From Ophiodon elongatus (Eukaryota; Chordata; Actinopteri; Perciformes; Hexagrammidae), in the NCBI GenBank assembly GCA_016806645.1, contig JACSYO010000506.1:1092001-1156000 (forward strand): 64,000 nt of DNA, written 5' to 3'. Of this stretch, positions 23,180-36,492 are shown piece after piece. A program made the translations under genes and the position numbers. Position 1 is the stretch's first letter; each line of letters opens with the position of its first letter. The notes beneath the pieces were generated by a model, which ran no database searches, was not told the origin of the DNA, and saw only the letters and a program-made list of their open reading frames with translations.

Positions 23180-23385
23180 AAAGCTGCAACTAATGACATG
23201 TGGAATATTCACTTAGACAGTATTGATTAATCAATTGGTTGTTTTGTCCATGGGATGTCAAAAAAGAATGAAAAAAGTCCACCACAAGCTCAAAGCCCAG
23301 GGTTAATGATCTTAATCATACATTTAAATAGGATATAAAAGAGAGAAATTAGCAGCAAATCTTCATATTTGAGGAGCTGGAGCCA
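23180..23385 (+). repeat. Decayed teleost interspersed repeat (family G)
   Basis: AAAGCTGCAACTAATGACAT, GTATTGATTAATCAATTGGT, TGTTTTGTCCATGGGATGTC, then ATATTTGAGGAGCTGGAGCC. This is the usual order of the family's motifs. It is followed directly by a TG microsatellite (23391-23455). Confidence 0.55.

Positions 23386-23390
<5 letters not shown>

Positions 23391-23455
<65 letters not shown>
23391..23455. repeat. (TG)n microsatellite
   Basis: Pure TG tract of 65 bp directly following a decayed family G repeat. Confidence 0.98.
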
Positions 23456-23457
<2 letters not shown>

Positions 23458-23527
23458 TTTGTTTGACAAATGACTTAATGAGTTTTATCTTTTCAAAACT
23501 GACAAATGTATTCAGCATTATAGAGAA

Positions 23528-23615
23528 TACATTATAGTAAAAAGAACAATATTTAAAGTAAAAGTATACTTTAGGTACCGATACGCAAAACTCTACTTAG
23601 TTACTTTCCACATAA
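23528..23615 (+). repeat. Fragment of hAT-like MITE (family C)
   Basis: AAAGTAAAAGTATACTTTAG and CTCTACTTAGTTACTTTCCAC resemble one end of the MITE seen complete at 53169-53727. Confidence 0.4.
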
Positions 23616-24686
23616 CGTTTTGTTCTGACTGACAAACAGGACAGACAATCTAAATATTTCTTAAGCCAGGATCTGAATATTAAAACCCGTGCAGCTTTGC
23701 AGAGCGGCTGCACCGTATAAACTTGCAGGGTTGGGGTTGTTTGTTATTTGAAAAGCTTCTCCTCTCAGCTGCTGAGGGAGCAAAGATCACTCCTCGGGGA
23801 GATTGAAAACATGGAAACTGACATCTTGTGAGATAAGATAAAGCAGCAGCTCTCAAAAGAGGTTTTTCTTTCAGTATCCAGAGCCTCTCCATTTCTGTGG
23901 CCAAATACCTCAGTCTTCTCCGAGACGTCCATGGCAACGTGAGCTCCCAGCCAGGCTGTTGACGGGGAAATTAAATGAAATAATCCCATTTTACGGAAGG
24001 CTTTCTCAGACCCACAGAGGGCAACGTGAGGCCACTCAGCGTGATTACATTTGCATAATTTTGCAGAGCAGTTTGAGAATGGGGAGGATCATTAGTATAG
24101 ACGTCTTTTGTCTAAAGAAGATAATCACTCAGCGATGTGTCCAATGCATCAGATTGTAGGCTGACGGATAAACACATAAACACAAACGTGAATAATCTCA
24201 TTGAGATCCGTCATAATCAAAGCAAATGAAGGAAATAAAAAGATAATATGGCAACACCCGTTTATGTTTATTCAAATCGTAATCCTCGCGTATGCATTCA
24301 TATTTCCACCATCATCAGACATAATAATCATCTATAATCTCAAACTGTGCTCCTGATCCTCATTTCTGTAACATAATATAAGAATTGGGCGTTTCATTTC
24401 TATTGGAGCCTTCTGTGCTGACTAAGATTTGAGGAAATATACAACAAATGGCAAGTTTATCCATGTAAACATTCCCCCGGATTTAACCAAATACAGTTGA
24501 TCCAAACCAAATGTTTGTAAGAGACCATCAGCTATTTTTGGATGCGTGCTGGCTGCCGCCTCCAGCATGATGACATTGTTCTCTGTGAAATCTCCTCAGT
24601 TTGGGGGCCACACTGCGTCTTCCTGTTTACCGCCTTCGAGTAGAAAAGTGGCCAATTCTCCTGAATCTGTATTTCATCTTTAGTTT

Positions 24687-24713
24687 TGTGTGTGTGTGTG
24701 TGTGTGTGTGTGT
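24687..24713. repeat. (TG)13 microsatellite
   Basis: Pure TG tract of 27 bp. Confidence 0.97.
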
Positions 24714-25049
24714 AAGTGCCAACTCTCTCCTGCTGCCAGGGCAGACACACCAGGCGGCTGTGAGAGGGAAAAAACCTTCGCAGATTTCTTTTTACTTTTT
24801 CCGTGATCACATCCCAGAATGCTCCAGAAGTCTGTGATTAAGCTGTTTTTTTTTTTTTTGGTGACCCCGTTGTGCACTAACACAGAAGAGGCGTCACGAG
24901 GACAAATGTAAAATAGCTGCTGATTAACTGGCAACGGTATCAGCAAACACACAAAGTCAAATTAAAGGAAAACCTTTCCGAGTGGCTTATATACTGAGTT
25001 CATATTCATGTCCCATCATGCAGTTCGTCATGATAACGTTAAAGGGCAT

Positions 25050-25175
25050 TTACTTAAGAACAGTACTTAAGTTTTTACTGAAGTAAGACAGCAGGACCTT
25101 TACGTAAAACAAAGTATTTCTTCATTGTAGTATTATTTTTATTAAAGTAAAAGACCTGAGTACTTCTTCCACCAC
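25050..25175 (-). mobile_element. Partial hAT-like MITE (family C), minus orientation
   Basis: It ends TACTTCTTCCACCAC, the reverse complement of the GTGGAAGAAGTA end of the family, preceded by TTAAAGTAAAAGACCTGAG. Only one end remains. Confidence 0.5.
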
Positions 25176-26039
25176 AACCGATTGAAATTCTTAATAATTT
25201 CTGTCAGTTGCCTACTATGTTCCAGTAAAAAAAACAAAAAAAACATCTGCTTTCATTTGCAGACATATTTGCTCTTGAAACGCTCATGAAGGCGTCACAA
25301 AACCTTCAATACCTGGCTGTGACCCACCGGAGGGAAAACAACGCCCCGTTGTCAGTTCGATCGTCCCGCCAAGAGATCACGTGATTTATTGGAGTCCTCC
25401 CCTCCATCGATGAGGGATCATGTCTGCTTTGTGTGTTGCACTGAGTCTATTAACTCTCATCAGCACAGCCGCAGAGGCTTCAGGCCGCTTGTGGAAAGAA
25501 GTGCACAGACTGCAGGAGCTTCGCAGCACACAAATCAGGCTAGATATGAATCTCTATGGGACACGGCGCTGATATCGCCAAGATATGAATAGAAAGTGTT
25601 TTTGTTACTGAGCTCTGGCTTAAAAAAAAAGTTGTGGTTCTGTAACTCTTTAAAGGACGAAGCTTCTGTAATTTTGGAGACTGGATGTTTTTTTCCTGGG
25701 TCCAAAATTACACGGTGAATTACATGCTTTCTAGACAAGATGTGACGTGTCTTTTGTTTTGAGTTAAAAATAAAGACGTTGAATTGAAATGTTTTTTTAA
25801 GTAAATGAGAACTGTCAGCAGCATCCCGCATGTTGGTTCTTCGCAGAAAAGTTTTTTTTTTTACGTCTTCTCACTTTCAAGAAAGCAATAATTGAGCATG
25901 GCAATAAAGTATGGTTAAAGATTGTGTCGAATAAAAGTCCTTCAAACTGAATGACAAAATATGTTTTTTGTTAATGTCCTTTAGAACGACACACAGAGGT
26001 GTTTTCTGAGCTGATGCCTGTATTAACAACAACATCATT

Positions 26040-26240
26040 TGTCTGTGCTACTCAAAACTGTTACAAAGTCATGTGACAACACGATGGTCAAGGTTTGGTT
26101 ATGTTTAGGGAAAGATCGTGGTTTGGGTTAAAATAAGTAGTTCAGGTTGTAGGGGACCTTTGTCACCATGGTAACAATAAGAAACAATGACCAAGGTGGA
26201 CTTTGTCGCTCTATAACGCTAGAGGTCTTTGTCACTTGAA
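26040..26240 (+). repeat. Decayed teleost interspersed repeat (family E)
   Basis: GGTCAAGGTTTGGTTATGTT then TAGGGAAAGATCGTGGTTTG and GGTTAAAATAAGTA is a pattern I recognise as common in fish. It is the only copy seen in the window. Confidence 0.45.
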
Positions 26241-29200
26241 CGTAAACATTTGTCTTCGCTGAAGAGACTGATGCTGTCGCTCTTCTTCTTCGGAGGACAG
26301 TCGCTAAATAAAATAGGATTTGAGGCTCTGGTGAGGAAACTGAACCACTTAATTAAGAATTTGAGAAAGATCACGCAGTTCATGTCAGACTTGCTACACG
26401 TCCGTCCAGCAACTCGGCCGACTCAACTTTACCTTTTGCCTCGAGGGCAACACTGGTTCCTGCGTTTGGCATTAAACGTTGACATTGGACGTGAATCGTG
26501 ACGCGCAGAATCGTCCGATATGGACATAATCCCCAGGGATATCGGGCTATTTATAGAGATCATGTGCAGTTGACAGAGTTCATGGCTTTATCTAACCTTC
26601 GGAAAGTAGTGAATCAAACTCATGAAAGCGCCGCCTGAGCATCACTTGCACATTGACCTCCGGTGACCTTTCCTCATACAGTTCTCACCGTATCGCCATC
26701 TGCTATTACGGCTCTCTGTAGCAGAACGAACAACTTGGCTAACAAAAGCCCAAAGTCACTCTGCTGACTTCCTGACAGAATCTTCCACAACCTCAAATGA
26801 ACTCATGTTTATGTATTCAGCACCATCTGTGCCCTTCACGGTGACCCGAAATATGCATTTTTCTGATGCAATATTTGTAAATTAGGCCTTCGGGGAGAAA
26901 TTGGAAGAGGTGTTTATGATTATTATTTCTTAACTCAGTGTGCTCCAGAATGAATGACAGTAAACGAAACATTGAGATGTGTTTTTATTTTCTTTCTGTG
27001 GTTGTTAAAGGGTCATTGTGAATCTCAAGATTGATATATGTATCCTGAAGAAAAAGTGGGAGGGTGAAGAGAGTGAATGTAAAAAAAGATGTTTTACAAA
27101 GATGGCCTGAAGGAAAACAGTCTGATCTTAATTCAAGGATAATATAGAAACTGCTCACAGATTGTTGTGTGTTTTTGTTAAGAAAACTTCTTAAATAAAA
27201 GACTTTTCAGATACAGCTCTTTTTTCCTCACAACTCTGATGCAAGTGAAATAAAAAAAAATAAAAAAATCAGGGATCACAGTATAGATTTGTTTGTTTGT
27301 TCTTCTGACGAACGCACAACAAACATTTAAAATTCTTACAGTGGAGACATGCAGAATTACTGATCTTAGAGAATGACTGATCTGGAAAATAGTGTATTGG
27401 CCCGTTTGTTCATCTTCTTTCATGCTAAGTTTCAGTATTGCAGTCTTCTGCAGGGGACCAGCACGAGAGGAATGCCATAATGATGTGTTTCTTCGCCACT
27501 GACTTGGATTGCCTCTCCGTGCCGTGTTGTCGGTGAAGACACAATGGGGCCAAAGCAGCTGAAACTGCAACTGAAATACATTTAAGTGTGCTGGGTGGCT
27601 CTTTCTCTTTCTCTCTGCACACAGCCTTCCTGTGAGAGGGGCCAGGGTCAGAGTTATCGTGAATTCTCACAAAACAAGCAACAGAACATGCACCGCTGCA
27701 TCGCTAATAGAGAGCACCATTAACAAAAGAGCAGTCGTCATTTTACTGTATGTGTGGGCTGCCTGAAGAGACATGTGAGCAGGGAAAGGCCTCCACGTGC
27801 AACATCACGTTCAGCATCTGCTGGGAATCTGTGCTGCAATTAATAGCCTAATGATTTTTTTAAAATTTTATATAAGTAGGATGGGGATTTGTTACTAAAA
27901 ACCCAGCTCTGCTGTTGCATGGGGACTCACACAATGTTCTCCTGAGGGTTGGACACAGAATGTAGAATATTGATTATAGAGTGCTGCAGGGAGGATGTAT
28001 TTTTGTAGGCCAACCAGGAAGTTAGCATCGCACCAGCTCCCTTGACAAAAATCCGATGGGATTTTTCCATTGAATTTGGGATAATTATTGCAGAAAATAT
28101 GCTTCTGTGGAAAACAGATTTATGATACTCGCACATTTTATCCAGCAAGATAATCGTCACGAATCGTAAAAAAACACTTTTGAATGCAATCGTCAGAAGC
28201 CAAAAGCTAACGTTGGGTGTAGAAGCTTCAAATTTAACTTGTGGGGTGTTTACTGACATATTTTACATCGTAGAACAAAACGTTAAAATATCTTTTTTTT
28301 AATTTTCTTTTTTAACCAGAGACATTATTTCAGGCATTTCACCAAAAAAAAAACATTAAAAAAATCGCATTGACTTTGAGACAACGGAACCGGAAGTGCT
28401 AAAATGTCTTAATTTCTTTGTTTTAGGTCTCATTCCTGCAGCACTCTATTTCCATCGTCTCTGAACATGCAGATCAGTCACATTTAGAGCTCCAATGGGC
28501 TAAAGTAAACAAATTATGTGACATGTATAGTTTGAAATTAGTTGAGCCAACTAAAAAAACGTGTCTTTAGGGATCATACATTTGAATAATATAGTGGTGC
28601 AGCTCAACAAGGCGTCAGTGTAGAGCCCTTTTTATTGCAGATCCACTTCTCCCCACTTACTCTTGATTAAATACTCTCAATAACCCAGAAATGTCAAGGA
28701 AATTAAGAGTTATAGTCTGGGGCAATGTACAGAAGTTGTTCCAATGTGCTTCATAAGCTTCCATCCATACATTCAATCCTCCTACCAACCCCCCACCCAG
28801 CATCCAGCAGGGACTCCCCACTAATGGAGTCAGCTCTTGTTACTGCAGGCTTTGTTATTGGCCTGAGGACTCCTCTGTTTACCTCCGATTGAATGAAACC
28901 AGAATAGGTGCAAAACAATGGAGCAAAATAATAGAAAAAAACACCCACCCACTGCATGAAGTTACAGCCAATGCTAGTGTTAATTCTGAGAGAAACATGC
29001 CAGGAGGAGGTACGGTATGCTGTTTTTACTGACTGTGATTTAAAAAAAAAAAAATGAAAGTCTGATAGCGATATCCATCAGTGGACATAAAGCATATGAA
29101 GTCCTTTGGGAGGTGTGGAGAACGAAGGGAACAGCCCTCAAGCTACAGGCTAAAGCCGAGAGATTCAAACCCATTAAACATCTTTATCAAATATGAAGAG

Positions 29201-29633
29201 CCATTTACAGCAGCTGGTGAAAGATGACTCCCCTCTTCCTCCGCACAGTACAACCTCAGGGATTACGACTCATGAGCTAGTATTGTCATTTCAAATCTCA
29301 GGGGGATGGAGGAAGCGGTTCTACTGTTTTCTTCTTTTGAAAAGTTATTGAACATGTAATGCAATATAGAGTCCTAGCTGTGCTGTATTACCTACAGTAG
29401 CCATCTGTGTTGCTATTTTATTTTTGAAGGAAAACCACTCAGGAGGAAAACGTTGGTGCAAAAAGTGAGACTTGTTGATGACAGACTTGGAAAAATCGAC
29501 ACGTGTCCGCAGATCCCTGATGTACAGCAACAAATGTATTGCTCCAAACAATATTGCCCTGCTGGAGACTCAACCTCCTAGTTCTCCATACAAAAAGCAA
29601 CAGTGATTAACAGCTCTGTTCGCGCTGTAAACA

Positions 29634-29681
29634 CCGTTAGCTGCTAGCCCCGTTAGCTGCTAGCCCAGTTAGCTGCTAGTC
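29634..29681. repeat. 16-bp tandem repeat, three copies
   Basis: CCGTTAGCTGCTAGCC occurs twice perfectly (29634-29649, 29650-29665), then once with two changes (29666-29681). GTTAGC/GCTAGC motifs recur in many short repeats of this window. Confidence 0.9.
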
Positions 29682-32600
29682 GCTGGCTCAGCCCCCACCA
29701 TATTTAGAGCTGTGTGGAGGCAAACTCTCAATCATATTTATGCTCTGTATTTTGGAAATCAGCATGTTTGAAAGCATGCTCTTCACCAGGAGAAATTGAA
29801 GTCAGCGTTTTAGTGAAAATAGAAAGTAATTATACATTTTCCATAATATCATGGGCTGTAGAATCATTTTTTTGCCCAATCTATCCTCCCGTTTTCTTGT
29901 TTCTTTGTTTCCCCCATCTTCCTTCCATCTTCCCTTAAATCTTTCTCCCAACCACATCAACGTGTCCTTGTAAATCTCTCCTTTCTGCCATTGAGAGTTG
30001 ACCTCCCACAGGCACTAGAGGTTGGCTTGGTGACCATTGATCCACTAGTTTGCTCATTGATGCCTCCCCCATCTCAGCAGCAGCAGCCCCCCCCGGGGAG
30101 CAATAAGAGGCTCGGTGGTGAACACCACCTCCGACAGCAAAGGACATTAGAAAGCCAACATTCAAGTGCGAGCATTGGCCTTGCTGGATAAATCACGCTG
30201 AAGGGTTGTGATTGAATGGCTGAATTTTTTATTTTTCTTGGAAAGCAGTGTGTTTTATGGGAAGCATTTGGTTTATGTAAATGCACACAAAGACACATTC
30301 ATCACATGACGATCACATTTTGAGCTTTAAATCCAGTGCCACTTTATTCATTCATTATTATGTCGCTTGCTCGCCGCTGACGTGAGCAGCTTTTCCAGCA
30401 CTCAGAAATACAATCTAAACGATATACCGAGCTTGAAAAATACTGGAATACTCCTTTAAAACACACCAACAAAGGCCAAGTTTACCTTTTAAACAAGGTG
30501 CTCTAAAATAGAAGCTCAAATGGGGCCAAAGGCAGCAGAGTATGTTGGAAAACCTCTCTATTAATGCACTTCAAACTACAACACAGACCATCACTGAAAG
30601 CTTTAAAATGCCATCGTACCGTAGGTCTCCCCTGATCTAATATTAGACCCCTCATACTGTACTGCAGGGAGATGCTGAAGAACAAGAAATAACCGGTATT
30701 TACACAGTATACCTCTAATGGCTATGGATGTGGGGTTTCTTTTAACGTGATGTTTCATATATTTCACTCATCTAGCTGTTTTTTTTCATTTTGCATTCAT
30801 GTTATTTTATAAGACTTCAAATAAAAGCGTAAAGGAACAGTTAATTTGCTTACTTTTGTAGATCTGTACATAAATTCCTATAGTATACACCTGGATTATG
30901 TACATTGTTCTTTTCTTCATACTGGACCAGCAGCTCGAGCTTTCTATCCGGAGTTCAGTGCAACTAATGGGGGGACAAATCCACAATCCTGCTTCAACAG
31001 AATCAAAAAGCACAGTGATTCACCAAAAGCCTGACAACACAGTCCATTGTGGCTTTAAGCGGATTTTTTTGAACATCAACTGTTGAGGTTTGTGTGTCTG
31101 TGATGAACTGGGATTGCAACAGATTGCAGCAAAGAGGGGAAAAAAGAGAAAAAAGACTTCATGTTGGCTTTGGCTCAAACATTGCATGCTTTTTTTTGCA
31201 TTGAATAATGATAAGATCTTTCCCAACACTAGATTGCATTGACGGGCAGATTGCAGGGGGAAGCTGCATGTCTCGTATGACGAAAGGAAAAGAAGTCTTT
31301 GAAAATGAAACCAACCTGGTGTGTGTTTCTTGTGTTGTGATGAGAATATTAAGGCTCCAAAGCTGAGAAGTTGTTAAACAATTGGTTGAAAACTACAACG
31401 CTGCCCACGATCGTCAGTGACTTACTACCAACACCGATGCTACTCTTGTGCCCAAGTACATTTTTAAGAGGAGCAGAGTATGATTGATGTTTTTCATCCG
31501 AGAAAATAATTATTCAGGCGGTTTGAAAGAAAAATTGAAAGCGCCAAGGGCACTGAAGTTTTCTAGCATGTGTGGCACCGTAGTGGGCACTGAATCATAA
31601 TTTATCTACATTGGGGAATTCAAGACGGCACTTTTACTGTGCGCGATAAATGAATTATATTCTTTCAAAAGCGAACAAATGGGGGAACTATTCACATCTA
31701 GAAACCATAAAGAAACGAATGGATGGTGTTAAAATATAAGTTGTGGTGCCTGAGAATGACAACAGTAAAAAAATTTAAAAAAAACATAAACAAACAAATC
31801 TCGGGAAAAAACATATTAACGAGATTTTGTGAAGTTCATTTAAATCCTGAAGCTGCACCAACTTTCTGTTAATGCAGAATGGGGCAGTAATTCCATTTTC
31901 TTCTCCACTATCTACCACAACAGTAGCAGATATAGTGAGCATAGAGTTGGGATGCACTGGCAGTCTTGTCTGTTTTGTTTTTCATAAATAATTTCTGAAC
32001 CTTTTGAAACAAGCTCATGATTAATTTGAAGGCCGGTTGACTCATTTCAAAGCATTAAAGTCTTTATATTTGGGGATTTTTATCTGAAAAGTCTGTGCAG
32101 AAAAACAAATGTGCAGTTTTCTTCCACAAAGCCAGTGTCTTCACGAATCGATGAATTACTTTGTGTAAATGCAATTTGGCATCTCGAGAGCGATGTTGAC
32201 GCTCAGCATACTGAGAGTTACGTTATGAAAAGAGAAACCTTTGACGTCACATCCGAAAGAGGTGACTGTTTCATGTTTATTTGTGTGAGGGAATAGGATC
32301 CACTCGTGTACTTTGCTCCGGGCATGAAGCTCGTTACATAAATATATTTTTAAAGGTTTCTGATGAGTGTGTGTCTGCGTGGGTGTCCGTCTGTGAATGA
32401 TACGCCATTGAGCGCTTCCCACCTCTTGCTTTTCAGGCTGTTTCCTCACACTTCTCCGTCCTGTCCTCCCACTGCTTCCGACGATCCTCGCTGCCTCTCA
32501 GACACCAGCAGAGGCCTGCGTGAGCATCACTTGTCAGTGAGTCATGAATGATTTTACTTACATGGGCATCGGGCGTTCTCAGCAATAAGGAGATCCACGT

Positions 32601-32706
32601 TATGTAAGTGCCTTGTTCTGGTTATAGATGAATATGAGCAGGATTAATGGTATTTCAGCAGCAGGGCCTGGGGGGGAAAACAAACAGCGTAAGAGAGCGC
32701 ATAGAG

Positions 32707-32872
32707 ATCTGAAAGCAGTATTTATAGTAATGTAAAAATACTTCATTACAGTATGAATCCTGCCTGCAAAATTTTAGTAGTGGAGTAAAATCTACTTTAT
32801 TTCCCTCTGAAATGTAGTAAAAGACAATTACAATTACTTGAGTGAATGTACTTTCCAGCATTGATTACGCCT
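32707..32872 (+). mobile_element. Partial hAT-like MITE (family C)
   Basis: It contains TTTCCCTCTGAAATGTAGTA and ends ACTTGAGTGAATGTACTTTC then CAGCATT, nearly identical to the end of the copy at 60838-61402. Confidence 0.55.
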
Positions 32873-33779
32873 GAAATATGAACTTTGAAGTCACTGCAGA
32901 ATATGGAAGATATCATCCACAAATTTAATTTCACTCCAGGAAAGGAAAGCCTGTGAGTAGAGCTCCATCTATAAATGTTTGATCAATCAAATAATCTGAT
33001 CGGAGCAGCAATGTAGATAAATCAATAGACCAGAGGCCGGTGGAAAACAGCTTTGCTGTGCTGGTGTACACACACATTACAATAATCCTTCACAGACACG
33101 AAGCAGCATCTTGTTTTAAACCTAATTTCGAAGGGGACTGAGTCTGTCGGCTCCATTATGCCTCGACAGACGAAACAGTCGCCTGTGTGTTTCCCATGTC
33201 TCGTCATTAAATATGCCATTAGCAGCAAATGAGATACCAGAAGATGCCATTTGTTTCACTGATTATGAATGTGTCACACGTGTTCAACACGTCTCGCCTT
33301 CACCTTCAGATCAGCACAGAGGAGTGCCTGCATTAATGTGAGCGTGTGAGCAGTTAATGGCCTCCTCAGGGCTCTTAGTTTTGACGCATTTGAACTGAAG
33401 ATTCGGGGAAGTCAGGAAGCTGTGTTCCTTAATATTTGGAGTTTCTGTTGTCATCGCAAAGCTGCTTTCAAAGTAGATTGGATGGATGTTCAGGTGCATT
33501 GTGAGCAAAGATAACGTTTTTTTTTTGGTGTTTTGTTGCATCTCTCCTCCTCAGGGGATCACAGAGTATTCAGGTAAAAACAGCATTTTACTAAAAAAAG
33601 AAAAAGGAGGAGGAGAGGAGAATCAAATAAGCCACATTCAAAATAAAACCTCCTGTGCTCTGATGTGCAGCCAGAAAGTAGTGGAGAGTACTTTTGTGTT
33701 TGCTTCCACGTTTCTTGCTCTGTGTAATTCTTCGAGTGAGCCAAAATGTTTTGAAGGAGAACACAAATAACAGGATGGC

Positions 33780-34070
33780 CGCTACGCTACGCTAGCAGCT
33801 CTGTGAGGCTGTACGTGGACACAGTAGTGAGTTGTGCTAACGTTAGCATGCTCCCATGCTAACGTTAGCATGCTCCCATGCTCACGGTGGGAACGCTGAC
33901 ACGCTGATGTTTAGCAGGAAATGATTCACCAGGTTCGCCCATTTTGGTTTAGCGTGTCAGCATGCTAACATTTGCTCACTAGCACTAAGAGAGAATGTCA
34001 TCAGTTTTGAAGGTTTTGGTCATAAAACCAAGTACTGCACCCGTTGGTGGCGCTACAGACCAACCCAGTG
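33780..34070. repeat. Decayed teleost interspersed repeat (family D)
   Basis: TTTAGCGTGTCAGCATGCTA then ACATTTGCTCACTAGCACTA, ATGTCATCAGTTTTGAAGGT and TTTTGGTCATAAAACCAAGT are conserved pieces of a widespread fish repeat. Other pieces of the family are at 40680-40780, 52095-52385, 62710-62765 and 63465-63505. Confidence 0.6.
33836..33879. repeat. 22-bp tandem repeat, two perfect copies
   Basis: GCTAACGTTAGCATGCTCCC plus AT, twice. GCTAACGTTAGC within the unit is itself a perfect 12-bp palindrome. It lies inside the family D copy. Confidence 0.95.
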
Positions 34071-35440
34071 ACGTTTCTATTCCCCTGATCAACACCACTG
34101 TGGCTGAAAAGGGCTGCATATTTGGATGTAAACACCCCTTTCAAATTAAAGCTTGAGAGTCTGCAGAGTTTCCTTCCAATAAAATGTGCAGGCGGACAAA
34201 GCCAACACAATAAGAATGTGTCAGTGTTGATTGAATGGGGATGCTCTGACAGCCTCTCTGTCGCAGTGGGGGTTTCTCATCCTGTATGCACACGCTTAAT
34301 GGCATAAACTTTCCGTGGGTGGTAATCACTTGCATTCTTACAAATGTCAGAACCATCTCTAATATTGGCTCTTTGTTGATTTTTCCTCCATGCTGCAGAG
34401 TTTGTCATAACTACACTGTTCTCCTCCTGACATGTTTATCGTGACGAGCCCAGCCCTTTCTTGGCAAACGTCTTTTGTTCCAAATGAATCCAGGCCTTCT
34501 TCCACACGTGCAAATCCAATTAGAGGGACCAGAAGAGTTGGCTTTCCCCTGCTGCTGCCTGACACATTTACAGAGCCTCATGAAGAGGCATCCAAGGCGG
34601 CACACTATTAACCACCAACGCTCCTGAACTAATCGACAGCATGCAAAACCCCAGTGAACGCGTCCCTGCTGGTTTGCTACAACCAAACAGAATATGCAAA
34701 CAAATGCACTCGTGTGTTTTTCATTAAATGACAATATATCATTGCAGATTTTCTATAAATGTAGCACACTTTCTTTAAATGTAGCACTTTAAATGTAGCA
34801 CACAAAAAATACAGGCAGGGCAACAGATGAAGTCAATTTAATTTGAATTTTGCTGATATTCCCCCCCACAAGACATTAGACATGTCTGTTAAAGTGTTTT
34901 TCAGCACAGTGGCTCTATGTTACTCAACAATAACAGAAACATAAAAAAGTCAACAAAAACAAAGGTGAAGAGCTGGGAAATATTCTCAAGTTTTCGGGAT
35001 CAACAAAAAGCCCATGAAGCAAGTCATCAGATGACACAAGCTGTCAAACGTAATTGAATTAAAGTTCATTCAGACTAAAGAACCCAACCGAGTTAATCTT
35101 CGTTACATCTGAAGCAGTAATTTATGGCCTTCACGGCCTTAGTGGAAGTCATGGAGTGTCAATAAAGATTAGGACTCTGTTTCTCCCATGACGAGTCAAG
35201 ACTGTAAGCTGAGCTCGGCAGAATCAGCGGCCCAGTGACCCACTGTCCGACTGATCCAGTTCCAACCACCACTCCTCCTCCTCCTCTTACGTCGCTCAAT
35301 GCATCCTCTCCTCGCCTCCTCCCCTCCTCCCTTCCTCCCTCCTGCACGCCTCACTGCGACACGCTGCTGCCCGTAAAACCTCAGAGCTCTGCAGTGACAG
35401 GCTGGGGGAATCACTTATTGCAGAGCCTCACTGGACCCGG

Positions 35441-35463
35441 ACACACACACACACACACACACA
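35441..35463. repeat. (AC)11 microsatellite
   Basis: Pure AC tract. The pyrimidine-rich stretch at 35267-35345 (repeated CTCCTC) lies just to its left. Confidence 0.95.
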
Positions 35464-36148
35464 TATACATAAAAAGGCAACATGAAACCACTATTTATAC
35501 GATGACTAGCCAGATAGATGACCATGCAGAGAAAAAAGCAGGCACCGAGAGGCTCGAACAGACAAACGCACACGTGCAAACAGCCAAAAGGAGATTCTAA
35601 GACTGCGTCACATTATGTTTTCCTCCGTGAGACCGATGCATTTAATACTGTTGGGGAGGATTAAACTAAACCTTTAAAGGAAATCAAATAAAACTCTGAC
35701 CTATGCTCGGCTGTGGCAGCAACCTACAGTAAAGACTTTCACAGCTAATCGCACTGTAGCCAAAATTCTGTTAAGAGTGTTGGTAAAACTTTATTTTCTT
35801 CCCCTGTAGGTGATGGATTCCTCCATCCTTGTCTCTTGCGTGGCTGGCAGTGCAATATAAATTCATTTCACGTATTGCACTGGTGCGTTCACCAGCTTGC
35901 ATGGTTCTTTAGTTCCTGAATTTATGGTCATACATCACATTTAGGAACTGTTTTTTTTTTTTACTGTTCAGGATTGGTTTACACCAGCTATCCGTAAATC
36001 CATCCTGAAGTTTGTGTGTCAAGTCCTTTCTAAATTCTTATAACTACTGGATTAAATAAATAAATAAAGATTTACTAAAGTGGGTTGAACATCAGAAATC
36101 CTCATTAATTTTTTAAGACCTTTTTCGGCAGGAATAATTTTACTTAAT

Positions 36149-36492
36149 TAGGGATGCACCAACATCGCTACCGATATCGGACCAACACTGACTCAAATAG
36201 CTGGATCGGATATTGGTCAAAATGGGGCTGATCTATTTGATGCAATACTGGAATTTTTATTCCTGTTAAATTTTTTACTAATTTGTTGCTGCATCAATAC
36301 GTTTAATTGTAATTCCTACGTTGCTGGTGCACAATTTTTTATTTTGTTTTACAGAGCTAATGTTTAAGTCAAACCTGATTGAATGATCCCACTCAATTCC
36401 CAGTGAAGTATACAGCTTATGAATTACTCACTGGTGAAGCCCAGGTCTTGTTACCGGTATCAGGACTGAAAAAGTTGGATTGTGCATCTCTA
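36149..36492. mobile_element. Non-autonomous hAT-like MITE with terminal inverted repeats
   Basis: It begins TAGGGATGCACCAACATC and ends GATTGTGCATCTCTA, so TAGGGATGCAC pairs with the reverse complement TAGAGATGCAC. Inside are degenerate ACCGATATCGGAC and TTACCGGTATCAGGACTG stretches, as in the well-known GATGCACCGAT-type elements of fish. It is about 344 bp and non-coding. A clear 8-bp target duplication was not seen. Confidence 0.65.
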
